64,000 nt of DNA from the NCBI RefSeq assembly GCF_021696945.1, contig NZ_JACYHE010000017.1, positions 1 through 64,000 of the forward strand, written 5' to 3'. The stretch comes from Streptomyces sp. JJ36 (GTDB lineage Bacteria; Actinomycetota; Actinomycetes; Streptomycetales; Streptomycetaceae). The translations under genes were made by a program, and so were the position numbers. Positions 9,075 to 17,105 of this stretch are shown here, one piece after another. Every line of letters begins with the position of its first letter. Positions within the stretch are counted from its first letter, which is position 1. The notes beneath the pieces are model-generated. The model saw only the letters and a list, made by a program, of their open reading frames with translations. It did not search any database and was not told where the DNA came from.

Positions 9075-10507
9075 CGGAGGCGACACGGGTGCCGCGGCTG
9101 GTCGTCGCCGCACCCGCCTCGGGGAGCGGCAAGACCACCGTGGCCACCGGGCTGATGGCCGCGCTGGCAGGCCGTGGACTGGCGGTGTCCCCGCACAAGG
9201 CCGGCCCGGACTACATCGATCCGGGCTACCACGCGCTGGCGACGGGCCGTCCGGGACGGAACCTCGACGCGCACCTGTGCGGTACGGAGCTGCTCGCCCC
9301 GCTCTTCGCACACGGCGCGGCGGGGGCCGAGGTGGCCGTGGTGGAGGGCGTGATGGGCCTGTTCGACGGCGTGTCCGGACCGGGCGGGCCGGGCGAGCAC
9401 GCCTCCACGGCGCAGGTGGCGAAGGCGCTGCGGGCACCGGTGGTGCTGGTCGTGGACGCGTCCTCGCAGTCGTACTCGGTCGCGGCGCTGGTGCACGGCT
9501 TCGCCTCCTGGGACCCGGAGGTGCGGATCGGCGGGGTGGTGCTGAACAAGGTGGGCTCCGGACGGCACGAGGAGCTGCTGCGGGAGGCGCTGGACGGCGC
9601 GGGCGTGCCGGTGCTGGGCGTGCTGCGCCGTACGGACGCGGTGGGCACCCCGAGCCGGCACCTGGGCCTGGTGCCGGTGGCGGAGCGGCGCGCGGAAGCG
9701 GTGGCCTCGGTGGAGGCCATGGCGGAGCGGGTGCGCACGGGGTGCGATCTGGACGCGCTGCTGGCGCTGGCGCGCAGCGCTCCCCCGCTGCCCGGCGGGC
9801 GGTGGACGCCGGAGGCGGCGGTCGGCACGGCCGCCACCGCCCGGGAGGCGCCCGCCGCCGGCGAGGCCGGGCCGCTGGTCGCGGTGGCCGGCGGTCCCGC
9901 GTTCACCTTCTCCTACGCCGAGCACGCCGAACTGCTGCGCGCCGCGGGGGCGGAGGTGACGGTCTTTGACCCGCTGCGCGACGAGGCGCTGCCGGAGGAC
10001 ACCGCCGGGGTGGTGCTCGGCGGGGGCTTCCCGGAGGTGCACGCCACGGCGCTGGCGGCGAACGAACCGCTGCGCAGGGAGATCGCCGCGTTCCGTGGCC
10101 CGGTGGCGGCGGAGTGCGCGGGGCTGCTGTATCTCGCCCGGGAGCTGGACGGGGTGCCGATGTGCGGTGTGCTGGACGCCACGGCGCGGATGACGGACCG
10201 GCTCACGCTGGGCTACCGGGAGGCGGTGGCGGTGAGCGACAGCGTGCTCGCCGCGGCCGGGACCCGGGCGCGGGGGCACGAGTTCCACCGCACCGTGCTG
10301 GAGCCGGGGGCGGGCGCGGAGCCCGCCTGGGGTCTGGTGCCGGTCTCCTCGCCGGGGGGCGGCGGGCGTACCGAGGGATTCGTACGGGGGCGGGTGCACG
10401 CCTCCTATCTGCATGTGCACTGGGCCGGGGCTCCGGAGCTGGCCCGCCGGTTCGCGGAGAGGTGTGGAGCATGGACGGCTGGAGCGGGAAGGGCGGCGAG
10501 AGCGTGA
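9071..10507 (+). CDS. cobB: Hydrogenobyrinic/cobyrinic acid a,c-diamide synthase CobB
   Basis: CobB amidates the a and c side chains of hydrogenobyrinic or cobyrinic acid, using glutamine and ATP. The 478-residue protein starts with an ATP-binding site APASGSGKTTVATGL near residues 13-27, followed by PHKAGPDYIDPGYH, a signature of the family. The C-terminal glutaminase domain shows GGGFPEVHATAL and a probable nucleophile Cys in AAECAGLLYLARE, with a final His in ASYLHVHWAG. The length is typical. The stop overlaps the preferred cobI start as GTGA. Confidence 0.95.
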   Translation: MTEATRVPRLVVAAPASGSGKTTVATGLMAALAGRGLAVSPHKAGPDYIDPGYHALATGRPGRNLDAHLCGTELLAPLFAHGAAGAEVAVVEGVMGLFDGVSGPGGPGEHASTAQVAKALRAPVVLVVDASSQSYSVAALVHGFASWDPEVRIGGVVLNKVGSGRHEELLREALDGAGVPVLGVLRRTDAVGTPSRHLGLVPVAERRAEAVASVEAMAERVRTGCDLDALLALARSAPPLPGGRWTPEAAVGTAATAREAPAAGEAGPLVAVAGGPAFTFSYAEHAELLRAAGAEVTVFDPLRDEALPEDTAGVVLGGGFPEVHATALAANEPLRREIAAFRGPVAAECAGLLYLARELDGVPMCGVLDATARMTDRLTLGYREAVAVSDSVLAAAGTRARGHEFHRTVLEPGAGAEPAWGLVPVSSPGGGGRTEGFVRGRVHASYLHVHWAGAPELARRFAERCGAWTAGAGRAARA

Positions 10508-11250
10508 CCGGCGTGAGCGGTACGGACTTCCGGCTGGTCGGCGTCGGGGTGGGCCCCGGCGACCCGGAGCTGGTGACCGTCAAGGGCGTCCGCGCGCTGC
10601 GGGAGTCCGCGGCGGTGGTGGTGCCCGTGATGGAGGACGGCGGCACGGGCCGGGCGGAGGCCACCGTGCTGCATCATGTGGACGCCGCGAAGGTGGTGCG
10701 GGTCGTGTTCGCGCTGAACGAGCGCAGCGACCGGGCGCGCCGGGAGGCGGCCTGGGACGCGGCGGGCGAGCGGGTCGCCGGGCTGCTGCGGGAGCACGGC
10801 ACGGTGGCCTTCGCCACCATCGGCGACCCGAACGTCTACTCCACGTTCGGCTATCTCGCGCAGACCGCCCGCGACCTGGTCCCGGGACTGGCGGTTGAGA
10901 CGGTGCCCGGGATCACCGCGATGCAGGATCTGGCCGCACGCAGCGGCGCGGTGCTGACGGAGGGCACGGAGCCGCTGACGCTGGTGCCGGTGACCGCCGG
11001 TACGGGCGTGCTGCGGGAGGCGCTGGACGGCCCGGGCACGGTGGTGGCCTACAAGTTCGGGCGGCTGGCCGCCGAGGTGGCCGGGGCGCTGGAGGAGACC
11101 GGCCGTACGCAGGGCTCGGTGTGGGGCTCCGCGCTGGGGCTGCCCGGCGAGTCGATCCGCCCTGCCGCGTCGCTGGCCGACGGCCCGCTGCCGTATCTCT
11201 CCACTCTTCTCTCACCCGCCCGACGCGACGCCCGGGGAGGCAAACTGTGA
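10504..11250 (+). CDS. cobI: Precorrin-2 C20-methyltransferase CobI
   Basis: CobI methylates C20 of precorrin-2 (or its cobalt form) with SAM, giving precorrin-3A. The 248-residue protein has the tetrapyrrole methylase opening LVGVGVGPGDPELVTVKGVRALR, the glycine-rich ATIGDPNVYSTFGYL and VETVPGITAMQDLAAR. The start at 10504 overlaps the cobB stop as GTGA and gives a normal length; an ATG at 10471 with a GGAGAGG site is an alternative that adds 11 residues. It belongs to the overlapped block cobB-cobI-cobM-cobL-cobJ. Confidence 0.93.
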   Translation: MTGVSGTDFRLVGVGVGPGDPELVTVKGVRALRESAAVVVPVMEDGGTGRAEATVLHHVDAAKVVRVVFALNERSDRARREAAWDAAGERVAGLLREHGTVAFATIGDPNVYSTFGYLAQTARDLVPGLAVETVPGITAMQDLAARSGAVLTEGTEPLTLVPVTAGTGVLREALDGPGTVVAYKFGRLAAEVAGALEETGRTQGSVWGSALGLPGESIRPAASLADGPLPYLSTLLSPARRDARGGKL

Positions 11251-12104
11251 CCGGGGACCGGACGACGACGGAGCCCGTGGCCGCCGAGGCGGCGGCGCGG
11301 GGCAGGGTGACGGTCGTGGGCGCCGGGCCCGGTGCCGCGGACCTGCTGACGTTCCGTGCCGCGCGAGCGATCGCCGAGGCCGACGTGGTGATCTGGGCGG
11401 CCAGCCTGGTGCAGGAGGCGGTCCTGGAGCACGCGCGCCCGGACGCGGAGGTCCTGGACTCCGCGGCGATGTCCCTGGAGGACGTGGTCGCGGTGTACGC
11501 GCGGGCCGCGCGGGAGGGGCTGCATGTGGCACGGATCCACTCCGGCGACCCCTCCCTGTGGGGCGGCACCCAGGAGCAGGTGGACCGCTGCGCCGAGCTG
11601 GGCCTGGAGGTGGAGATCGTGCCGGGCGTGCCGGCGTTCTCCGCCGTGGCGGCGCTGGCGGGGCGGGAGCTGACGATCCCGGAGGTCGCGCAGTCGGTGG
11701 TCCTCACCCGGCTCGGTGGCGGCAAGACGCCGATGCCGCCCGGGGAGGAGGTGCGCGAGTTCGCCCGGCACGGCACCACGATGGCGCTGTTCCTCTCGGC
11801 GGCGCGCTCCGGCCAGCTCGCCGCGGAGCTGCGCGAGGGCGGCTACCCGGAGGACACGCCGGTCGTGGTGGCGTACCAGGCGACCTGGCCGGAGGAGCTG
11901 CTGCTGCGCTGCACCGTGGGCACGCTGGAGGAGACGGTCAAGGAGCACCGGCTGTGGAAGCACACGCTCTTCCTGGTCGGCCCGGCGCTGTCCGCCTCGG
12001 GGACCCGTTCGCACCTCTACCACCCGGGGCACTTCCACGGCTACCGGCGTGCCGAGCCGGCGGCGCGGCGCGCCCTGCGGGCGCGGCGGGCGGGCCGTGA
12101 CTGA
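11247..12104 (+). CDS. cobM: Precorrin-4 C11-methyltransferase CobM
   Basis: CobM (CbiF in the anaerobic route) methylates C11 of precorrin-4 with SAM. The 285-residue protein shows TVVGAGPGAADLLTFRAARA near residue 25, ARIHSGDPSLWGGTQEQ for SAM binding and VPGVPAFSAVAALAGRELT, all typical of CbiF/CobM. A GTG start overlapping the cobI stop as GTGA is chosen; it leaves an N-terminal extension of about 20 residues before the conserved core. The next gene begins 8 bases before its stop. Confidence 0.94.
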   Translation: MTGDRTTTEPVAAEAAARGRVTVVGAGPGAADLLTFRAARAIAEADVVIWAASLVQEAVLEHARPDAEVLDSAAMSLEDVVAVYARAAREGLHVARIHSGDPSLWGGTQEQVDRCAELGLEVEIVPGVPAFSAVAALAGRELTIPEVAQSVVLTRLGGGKTPMPPGEEVREFARHGTTMALFLSAARSGQLAAELREGGYPEDTPVVVAYQATWPEELLLRCTVGTLEETVKEHRLWKHTLFLVGPALSASGTRSHLYHPGHFHGYRRAEPAARRALRARRAGRD

Positions 12105-13599
12105 CCGTCCGGGCCGCGACGGCGGCTCCGGCACACCCCGTGCGCCGGGCGCCTCCGGGGCGTCCGGCGCGGCCGGGCCGCCCGGCTCCCGGCCGGACGG
12201 GGACTCCGTGGGACGGGCCGCGGGCACGGTGCTCACCGTCCTCGGCACGGGGACCGGCGACACGGCGCCGCCCGCCGCGGAGGCGCTGGCCACGGCGACC
12301 CTGGTGGCCGGGGCACGGCGGCACCTCGACGCCGCCGCCGGCCGGGTGCCGGCCGGTGCCGTACGGCTGGAACTGGGCCCGCTCTCCCCCGCCCTGGAGA
12401 CCATCGCGGCGCATCTGGCGGAGGCCGGGGCCGCGCCGCACGCCGCCCGGCGGGTGGTGGTGCTGGCCTCCGGCGATCCCGGGTTCTTCGGGATCGTACG
12501 GGCGCTCGCGGACCGGTTCGGACCGGAGGCGCTGACCGTGGCGCCGTCGGCGCCGTCCGTGGCGGTGGCCTTCTCCCGGGCGGGACTGCCGTGGGACGAC
12601 GCCGCGGTGGTGAGCGCGCACGGCCGGGACCGGCGGACGGCGGTCAACGTGTGCCGGGCGCACCCGAAGACCGCGGTGCTGACCGGGCCGGGCGCCGGGC
12701 CCGCCGAGCTGGGCGCCGACCTGGTCCGGGCGGGGACGGCCCGCACGCTGGTGGTGGCCGCCGCGCTGGGCACCCCGGCGGAGCGGCTGGAGCGGCTGAC
12801 GCCCGCTCAGGCGGCGCAACGCGACTGGCCGGAGCCGGTGAGCGTGGTGCTCTGCCTGGACGAGGCGCGGGCGCTGGCCGCCGGGCGCCGCGCGATCGCC
12901 GGTCCGGCGCGGCCGGCCGGGGGCTGGGCGCTGCCGGAGGAGGAGTTCGGCCACCGCGACTCGATGATCACGAAGGCGGAGGTGCGGGCGCTGGCACTGG
13001 CCCGGCTGGGGCCCGGCCTGGGAGACCTGGTCTGGGACGTGGGCTCCGGTTGCGGCTCGGTCGCCGTGGAGTGCGCGCGGCTGGGCGCGGCGGCGGTCGC
13101 GGTGGAGCAGGCCGCGGACGCGGTGGCCCGCATCCGTGCCAACGCCGCCGCGCACGGGACGGACGTGCAGGTGGAGCACGGCACCGCGCCCGCCGCCCTG
13201 GAGGGGCTGCCGGAGCCCGACGCGGTCTTCGTGGGCGGCGGCGGCCGGTCGCTGCCCGCCGTGGTGGCCGCCTGCGCCCGCCGGGCACGGCGCGCCGTGG
13301 TGGTGACGCTGGCCGCTCTGGACCGGGTGCCGGACGTGCGGGCGGCGCTGGCCGCCGAGGGCTTCGCGACGGACGGCGTGCTGCTGCAGTCCTCCCGGCT
13401 GGCCCCGCTGCCGGGGGACGTGGTGCGGCTGGCCGCGACCAACCCGGTCTTCGTGCTCTGGGGCACCCGCCCCTCGCCCCCGCCCGGCCCCGGCCCCGGG
13501 GAGGACGCCCGCGGGTCCCCGGGCGTCCCGCCGGGCCCCGTCCCGGCGCCGTCCGGCCCCGATCCCGTACCGACTAGCCCGAAGGAGCCTCTCCCGTGA
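12097..13599 (+). CDS. cobL: Precorrin-6Y C5,15-methyltransferase (decarboxylating) CobL
   Basis: CobL methylates C5 and C15 of precorrin-6Y and decarboxylates the C12 acetate. It is a natural fusion of a CbiE-like SAM methylase (LTVLGTGTGDTAPPAAEAL, near residues 45-65) and a CbiT-like Rossmann methyltransferase (EEEFGHRDSMITKAEVRALA, then WDVGSGCGSVAVE near 310-325). At 500 residues it is longer than the usual 400-430; the excess is a Gly/Ala/Pro-rich N-terminus of about 45 residues and a Pro-rich tail of about 45 residues. The GTG at 12097 gives an 8-base overlap with cobM. A later start is possible, since the first 40 residues look unconserved. Confidence 0.92.
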   Translation: MTDRPGRDGGSGTPRAPGASGASGAAGPPGSRPDGDSVGRAAGTVLTVLGTGTGDTAPPAAEALATATLVAGARRHLDAAAGRVPAGAVRLELGPLSPALETIAAHLAEAGAAPHAARRVVVLASGDPGFFGIVRALADRFGPEALTVAPSAPSVAVAFSRAGLPWDDAAVVSAHGRDRRTAVNVCRAHPKTAVLTGPGAGPAELGADLVRAGTARTLVVAAALGTPAERLERLTPAQAAQRDWPEPVSVVLCLDEARALAAGRRAIAGPARPAGGWALPEEEFGHRDSMITKAEVRALALARLGPGLGDLVWDVGSGCGSVAVECARLGAAAVAVEQAADAVARIRANAAAHGTDVQVEHGTAPAALEGLPEPDAVFVGGGGRSLPAVVAACARRARRAVVVTLAALDRVPDVRAALAAEGFATDGVLLQSSRLAPLPGDVVRLAATNPVFVLWGTRPSPPPGPGPGEDARGSPGVPPGPVPAPSGPDPVPTSPKEPLP

Positions 13600-15320
13600 T
13601 CGGCCTCATCTCCGCCACCGCCGCGGGCGCCACCGCCCGCGACCGCCTCGCCGCGGCCTGGCCGGACGAGACCCGGGTGTACGACGGCCCGAGTGTGCGG
13701 GACGCCGTCACCGCCGCCTTCCGGGAGTGCGAGCAGCTCGTCTGCTTCCTCGCCACCGGGGCCACCGTGCGGCTGCTGGCGCCGCTGCTGGCGGGCAAGG
13801 ACACCGACCCGGGGGTGGTCTGCGTCGACGAGGGGCGGCAGCACGCGGTGGCGCTGCTCGGCGGGCACGCGGGCGGCGCCAACGCGCTGGCGCAGGCCGT
13901 CGCGGACGTCCTGCCGGGCTGCGCCCCGGTCGTCACCACGGCGACCGACGCCGCCGGGCTGCCCGGCCTGGACACCCTCGGGCTGCCCGTGGAGGGCGCC
14001 GTCGCGGCCGTGTCCCGGGCCCTGCTCGACGGCAGCCCGGTGACCCTGCACGCGGACGCACGGTGGCCGTTGCCCGCGCTGCCGCCGAACGTGACCGCCC
14101 CGCCGGAGGACGGCGCGGCCGGTGCCGGCGGCCCGGTGCTGCGGATCACCGACCGGGTGGTGCCGCCGGGTCCGGAGGAGGCGGTGCTGCGGCCGCCGTC
14201 CCTGACGGTCGGGGTGGGCGCCAGCCGGGACGTTCCCGCCGCGGAGGTGCGGGAGCTGCTGACCCGTACGCTGGCCGGGGCCGGTCTCTCCCTCCGGTCG
14301 GTGACGGAGCTGGCGACCGTGGACGCCAAGGCGGGCGAGCCGGGTCTGCTGGCCGCCGCGGAGGAACTCGGGCTGCCGCTGCGCACCCACCCCGCCGGGG
14401 AGCTGGCGGAGGTGGCCGTGCCGAACCCGTCGGACGCGCCGCGGGACGCCGTCGGCACGCCCTCGGTGGCCGAGGCCGCGGCGTTGCGCTCCGCGGGCGA
14501 GGGCGCCGAACTCGTCGTCCCCAAGCAGAAGTCGGCGCCGGAGGGCCGCCCGGCCATGGCGACGGCGGCAGTGGCGCGCCGCCGGCCGCGGGGACGGCTG
14601 GCCGTCGTGGGGCTGGGTCCGGGCGCCCGCGACCTGCTCACCCCGCGGGCCCGTGCGGAGCTGCGCCGGGCGGCGGTGCTGGTGGGCCTGGACCAGTACG
14701 TGGAGCAGATCCGCGACCTGCTGCGTCCCGGCACCCGCGTGCTGGAGTCCGGGCTGGGCGCCGAGGAGGAGCGGGCCCGCACGGCCGTGGCGGAGGCCCG
14801 GGCGGGGCACGCCGTCGCGCTCATCGGCAGCGGCGACGCGGGCGTCTACGCGATGGCCTCGCCGGCGCTCGCCGAGGCGGGCCCGGAGATCGACATCGTG
14901 GGAGTGCCGGGGGTGACGGCGGCGCTGGCGGCGGCCGCGCTGCTCGGTGCGCCCCTGGGGCACGACCACGTCTCCCTCAGCCTCTCCGACCTGCACACGC
15001 CCTGGGAGGTCATCGAGCGCAGGGTGCGGGCGGCGGCCGAGTCGGACCTGGTGGTGACGTTCTACAACCCCCGTTCCCGCGGCCGCGACTGGCAGCTTCC
15101 CCGGGCGCTCGGCCTCCTCGGCGAGCACCGCGCGCCGGACACCCCGGTGGGCGTGGTGCGCAACGCCAGCCGGCCGGGCGAGCAGGTCGCGCTGGGCACC
15201 CTGGCCGGACTCGACCCCGCGACGGTCGACATGATGACGGTGGTCACCGTCGGCAACTCGGCGACCCGCACGGTCGCCGGGCGCATGGTGACCCCGCGCG
15301 GCTACCGGTGGCAGGCGTGA
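13596..15320 (+). CDS. cobJ: CbiG-CobJ fusion: cobalt-precorrin-5A hydrolase-like domain plus precorrin-3B C17-methyltransferase
   Basis: The 574-residue protein combines a CbiG-like region (residues 1 to about 310) with a CobJ/CbiH tetrapyrrole methylase (about 325 to the end). The CbiG part shows FLATGATVRLLAPLL, VVCVDEGRQHAVALLGGHAGG and the C-terminal CbiG stretch VGVGASRDVPAAEVRELL. The CobJ part shows VVGLGPGARDLLTPRA, LIGSGDAGVYAMASP, FYNPRSRGRDWQ and MTVVTVGNSATR. CobJ performs C17 methylation with ring contraction; CbiG opens the lactone and releases acetaldehyde in the anaerobic route. A GAAGGAG site precedes the GTG, which overlaps cobL by 4 bases. Confidence 0.94.
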   Translation: MIGLISATAAGATARDRLAAAWPDETRVYDGPSVRDAVTAAFRECEQLVCFLATGATVRLLAPLLAGKDTDPGVVCVDEGRQHAVALLGGHAGGANALAQAVADVLPGCAPVVTTATDAAGLPGLDTLGLPVEGAVAAVSRALLDGSPVTLHADARWPLPALPPNVTAPPEDGAAGAGGPVLRITDRVVPPGPEEAVLRPPSLTVGVGASRDVPAAEVRELLTRTLAGAGLSLRSVTELATVDAKAGEPGLLAAAEELGLPLRTHPAGELAEVAVPNPSDAPRDAVGTPSVAEAAALRSAGEGAELVVPKQKSAPEGRPAMATAAVARRRPRGRLAVVGLGPGARDLLTPRARAELRRAAVLVGLDQYVEQIRDLLRPGTRVLESGLGAEEERARTAVAEARAGHAVALIGSGDAGVYAMASPALAEAGPEIDIVGVPGVTAALAAAALLGAPLGHDHVSLSLSDLHTPWEVIERRVRAAAESDLVVTFYNPRSRGRDWQLPRALGLLGEHRAPDTPVGVVRNASRPGEQVALGTLAGLDPATVDMMTVVTVGNSATRTVAGRMVTPRGYRWQA

Positions 15321-15499
15321 CGCCCCGGCACCGCGGTCCCACGGGCGGGCCCGGCGCGACGGTTGACGGACCGGTGGACGCTCCGGTACGTGTCACCTCG
15401 CCCCGCACCGGCTGCGGCGGGTGCGCCGCGGTCCGCCCGGCCGGCGCCGCCGGGACGGCCGGCCCGCTGCCCTGCATCCCGTACGGAGGAGACCGGTGA
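15317..15499 (+). CDS. Possible 60-codon Cys-containing ORF between cobJ and cobH
   Basis: I do not recognise the product. A GTG overlapping the cobJ stop opens a frame that ends in a TGA overlapping the cobH GTG. The peptide carries a CGGC motif near residues 33-36 and a third Cys in GPLPCIPYGG near the end, so metal binding is conceivable. By hand count GC at codon positions 1, 2 and 3 is about 80, 75 and 87 percent, a weak coding pattern. Its last codons form the GGAGGA ribosome site of cobH. It is the most protein-like of the four bridging ORFs, but still unproven. Confidence 0.25.
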   Translation: MTPRHRGPTGGPGATVDGPVDAPVRVTSPRTGCGGCAAVRPAGAAGTAGPLPCIPYGGDR

Positions 15500-16158
15500 C
15501 CCGCACGCCCGCCCGCACCGTCCACCCCATCGAGCAGGAGTCGTACCGCATCCTGCGGTCCCGCCTGGACACCTCGGGCCTGCCACCGCTCACCCGGGCG
15601 GTGGTGGAGCGCGTCGTGCACGCCAGCGCCGATCTGGAGTACGCCGCGGACCTGGTGACGGACGAGGCGTCGCTCCGCGCCGCACACACGGCGCTGCACC
15701 GGGGGGCACCGGTGGTGACGGACGTGGCGATGGTCGCCGCGGGCATCACCCGGCGCCGCACCGTGTGCCGGCTGGCGGACGCGGTGGCCGGGCCCGGTCT
15801 GACCCGTAGCGCGCACGCCGTCCGGCTCGCCCACGAGGAGGTGGGTCCCGGTGCGGTGTGGGTGATCGGCTGCGCGCCGACGGCGCTGTTCGAGGTGATC
15901 GAGCTCGGCGTGTCGCCCACCCTGGTCGTCGGTCTGCCCGTCGGGTTCGTGGGCGCGGCCGAGAGCAAGGCGGCCCTGCGGGACAGCGGTCTGCCCGCCG
16001 TCAGCAACGTCTCGGAGAAGGGCGGCTCGGCCGTCGCCGCAGCGGCGCTCAACGCGCTGCTCTACGAGACGGGTGCCCCCGCCCCGGGCACCGCCCATCC
16101 GGAGAACGCCGGTCCCCTCCCGGGCCCGGCCCCTCGCACCACCAAGGAGAACTCGTGA
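15496..16158 (+). CDS. cobH: Precorrin-8X methylmutase CobH
   Basis: CobH moves the methyl group from C11 to C12 of precorrin-8X to give hydrogenobyrinic acid. The 220-residue protein has the family motifs IEQESYRILRSRLD near residue 12, RVVHASADLEYA near 40, VVTDVAMVAAGI, WVIGCAPTALFEVIEL and GLPVGFVGAAESKAAL. The GTG at 15496 is preceded by GGAGGA 5 bases upstream and was chosen over an in-frame upstream start because homology begins right after it. The C-terminus has a Pro-rich extension of about 20 residues. The stop overlaps the cbiX start. Confidence 0.95.
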   Translation: MTRTPARTVHPIEQESYRILRSRLDTSGLPPLTRAVVERVVHASADLEYAADLVTDEASLRAAHTALHRGAPVVTDVAMVAAGITRRRTVCRLADAVAGPGLTRSAHAVRLAHEEVGPGAVWVIGCAPTALFEVIELGVSPTLVVGLPVGFVGAAESKAALRDSGLPAVSNVSEKGGSAVAAAALNALLYETGAPAPGTAHPENAGPLPGPAPRTTKENS

Positions 16159-17105
16159 CTACCCCGCCCGCGCTGCTTCTCGTCGGCCACGGCACGCGAG
16201 ACGACGACGGAGCCGAGGCCTTCCGCTCCTTCGTCGCCGAACTGGGCAAACGGAACCCGGACATCCCCGTTGCGGGAGGGTTCATCGAACTGTCCCCGCC
16301 GCCGCTCGCGGACGCCGTGGCGGAACTGGTGGACGCCGGTGCCACCCGGTTCGCCGCGGTGCCGCTGATGCTGGTCTCGGCCGGCCACTCCAAGGGGGAC
16401 ATCCCGGCCGCACTGGCCCGGGAGAAGGAGCGGCACCCGGGCATCTCGTACACCTACGGGCGCCCGCTGGGCCCGCACCCCTCGCTGCTGGAGGTGCTGG
16501 AGCGCCGGCTGGACGAGGCGCTGGGCGGCGCGGGGCGCTCCCCCGCGGACCGCGCGGACACCACCGTGCTGCTGGTGGGCCGCGGTTCCACCGACCCGGA
16601 CGCCAACTCCGAGGTGCACAAGGCCGCGCGGCTGCTCTGGGAGGGCCGCGGCTACGCCGGCGTGGAGACCGCCTTCGTCTCGCTCGCCGCCCCCGACGTG
16701 GCCTCCGGGCTGGACCGTTGCCGGAAGCTGGGGGCCCGCCGCATCGTGGTGCTGCCCTACTTCCTCTTCACCGGTGTGCTGCCGGAGCGGGTGCGGATGC
16801 AGTCCGAGGGGTGGGCCGCGGCCCACCCGGACGTGGAGGTGCTGGCGGCCGGCGTGCTCGGGCCCACCGACGCGCTCGCCGGGCTGGTGCAGGAGCGCTA
16901 CCGGGAGGCGCTGGCGGGCGACATCCGGATGAACTGCGACTCCTGCGCCTACCGTGTCGCCCTGCCGGGGTTCGAGGACAAGGTCGGGCTTCCCCAGCAG
17001 CCGCACTACCACCCGGACGACGACGGGCACCACGGGCACGGGCACGGTCACCACGAGGGCCATGCGCACGGGCATCCGCACGGCGGTCATGCGCCCGCGC
17101 ACTGA
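16155..17105 (+). CDS. cbiX: CbiX-type sirohydrochlorin chelatase with His-rich C-terminal tail
   Basis: The 316-residue protein belongs to the CbiX/SirB family that inserts Co2+ or Fe2+ into sirohydrochlorin. It has two CbiX half-domains: LLLVGHGTRDDDG near residues 7-19 with VPLMLVSAGHSKGDIP, and a second starting at VLLVGRGSTDPDAN near 138 with VVLPYFLFTGVLPERV. An MNCDSCAYR segment lies near 259-267, as in CbiX proteins thought to hold an Fe-S cluster. The last 32 residues contain 13 His, a probable Co/Ni store or delivery tail. The GTG overlaps cobH by 4 bases. Its presence beside CobN means two possible cobalt entry points. Confidence 0.92.
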   Translation: MTTPPALLLVGHGTRDDDGAEAFRSFVAELGKRNPDIPVAGGFIELSPPPLADAVAELVDAGATRFAAVPLMLVSAGHSKGDIPAALAREKERHPGISYTYGRPLGPHPSLLEVLERRLDEALGGAGRSPADRADTTVLLVGRGSTDPDANSEVHKAARLLWEGRGYAGVETAFVSLAAPDVASGLDRCRKLGARRIVVLPYFLFTGVLPERVRMQSEGWAAAHPDVEVLAAGVLGPTDALAGLVQERYREALAGDIRMNCDSCAYRVALPGFEDKVGLPQQPHYHPDDDGHHGHGHGHHEGHAHGHPHGGHAPAH

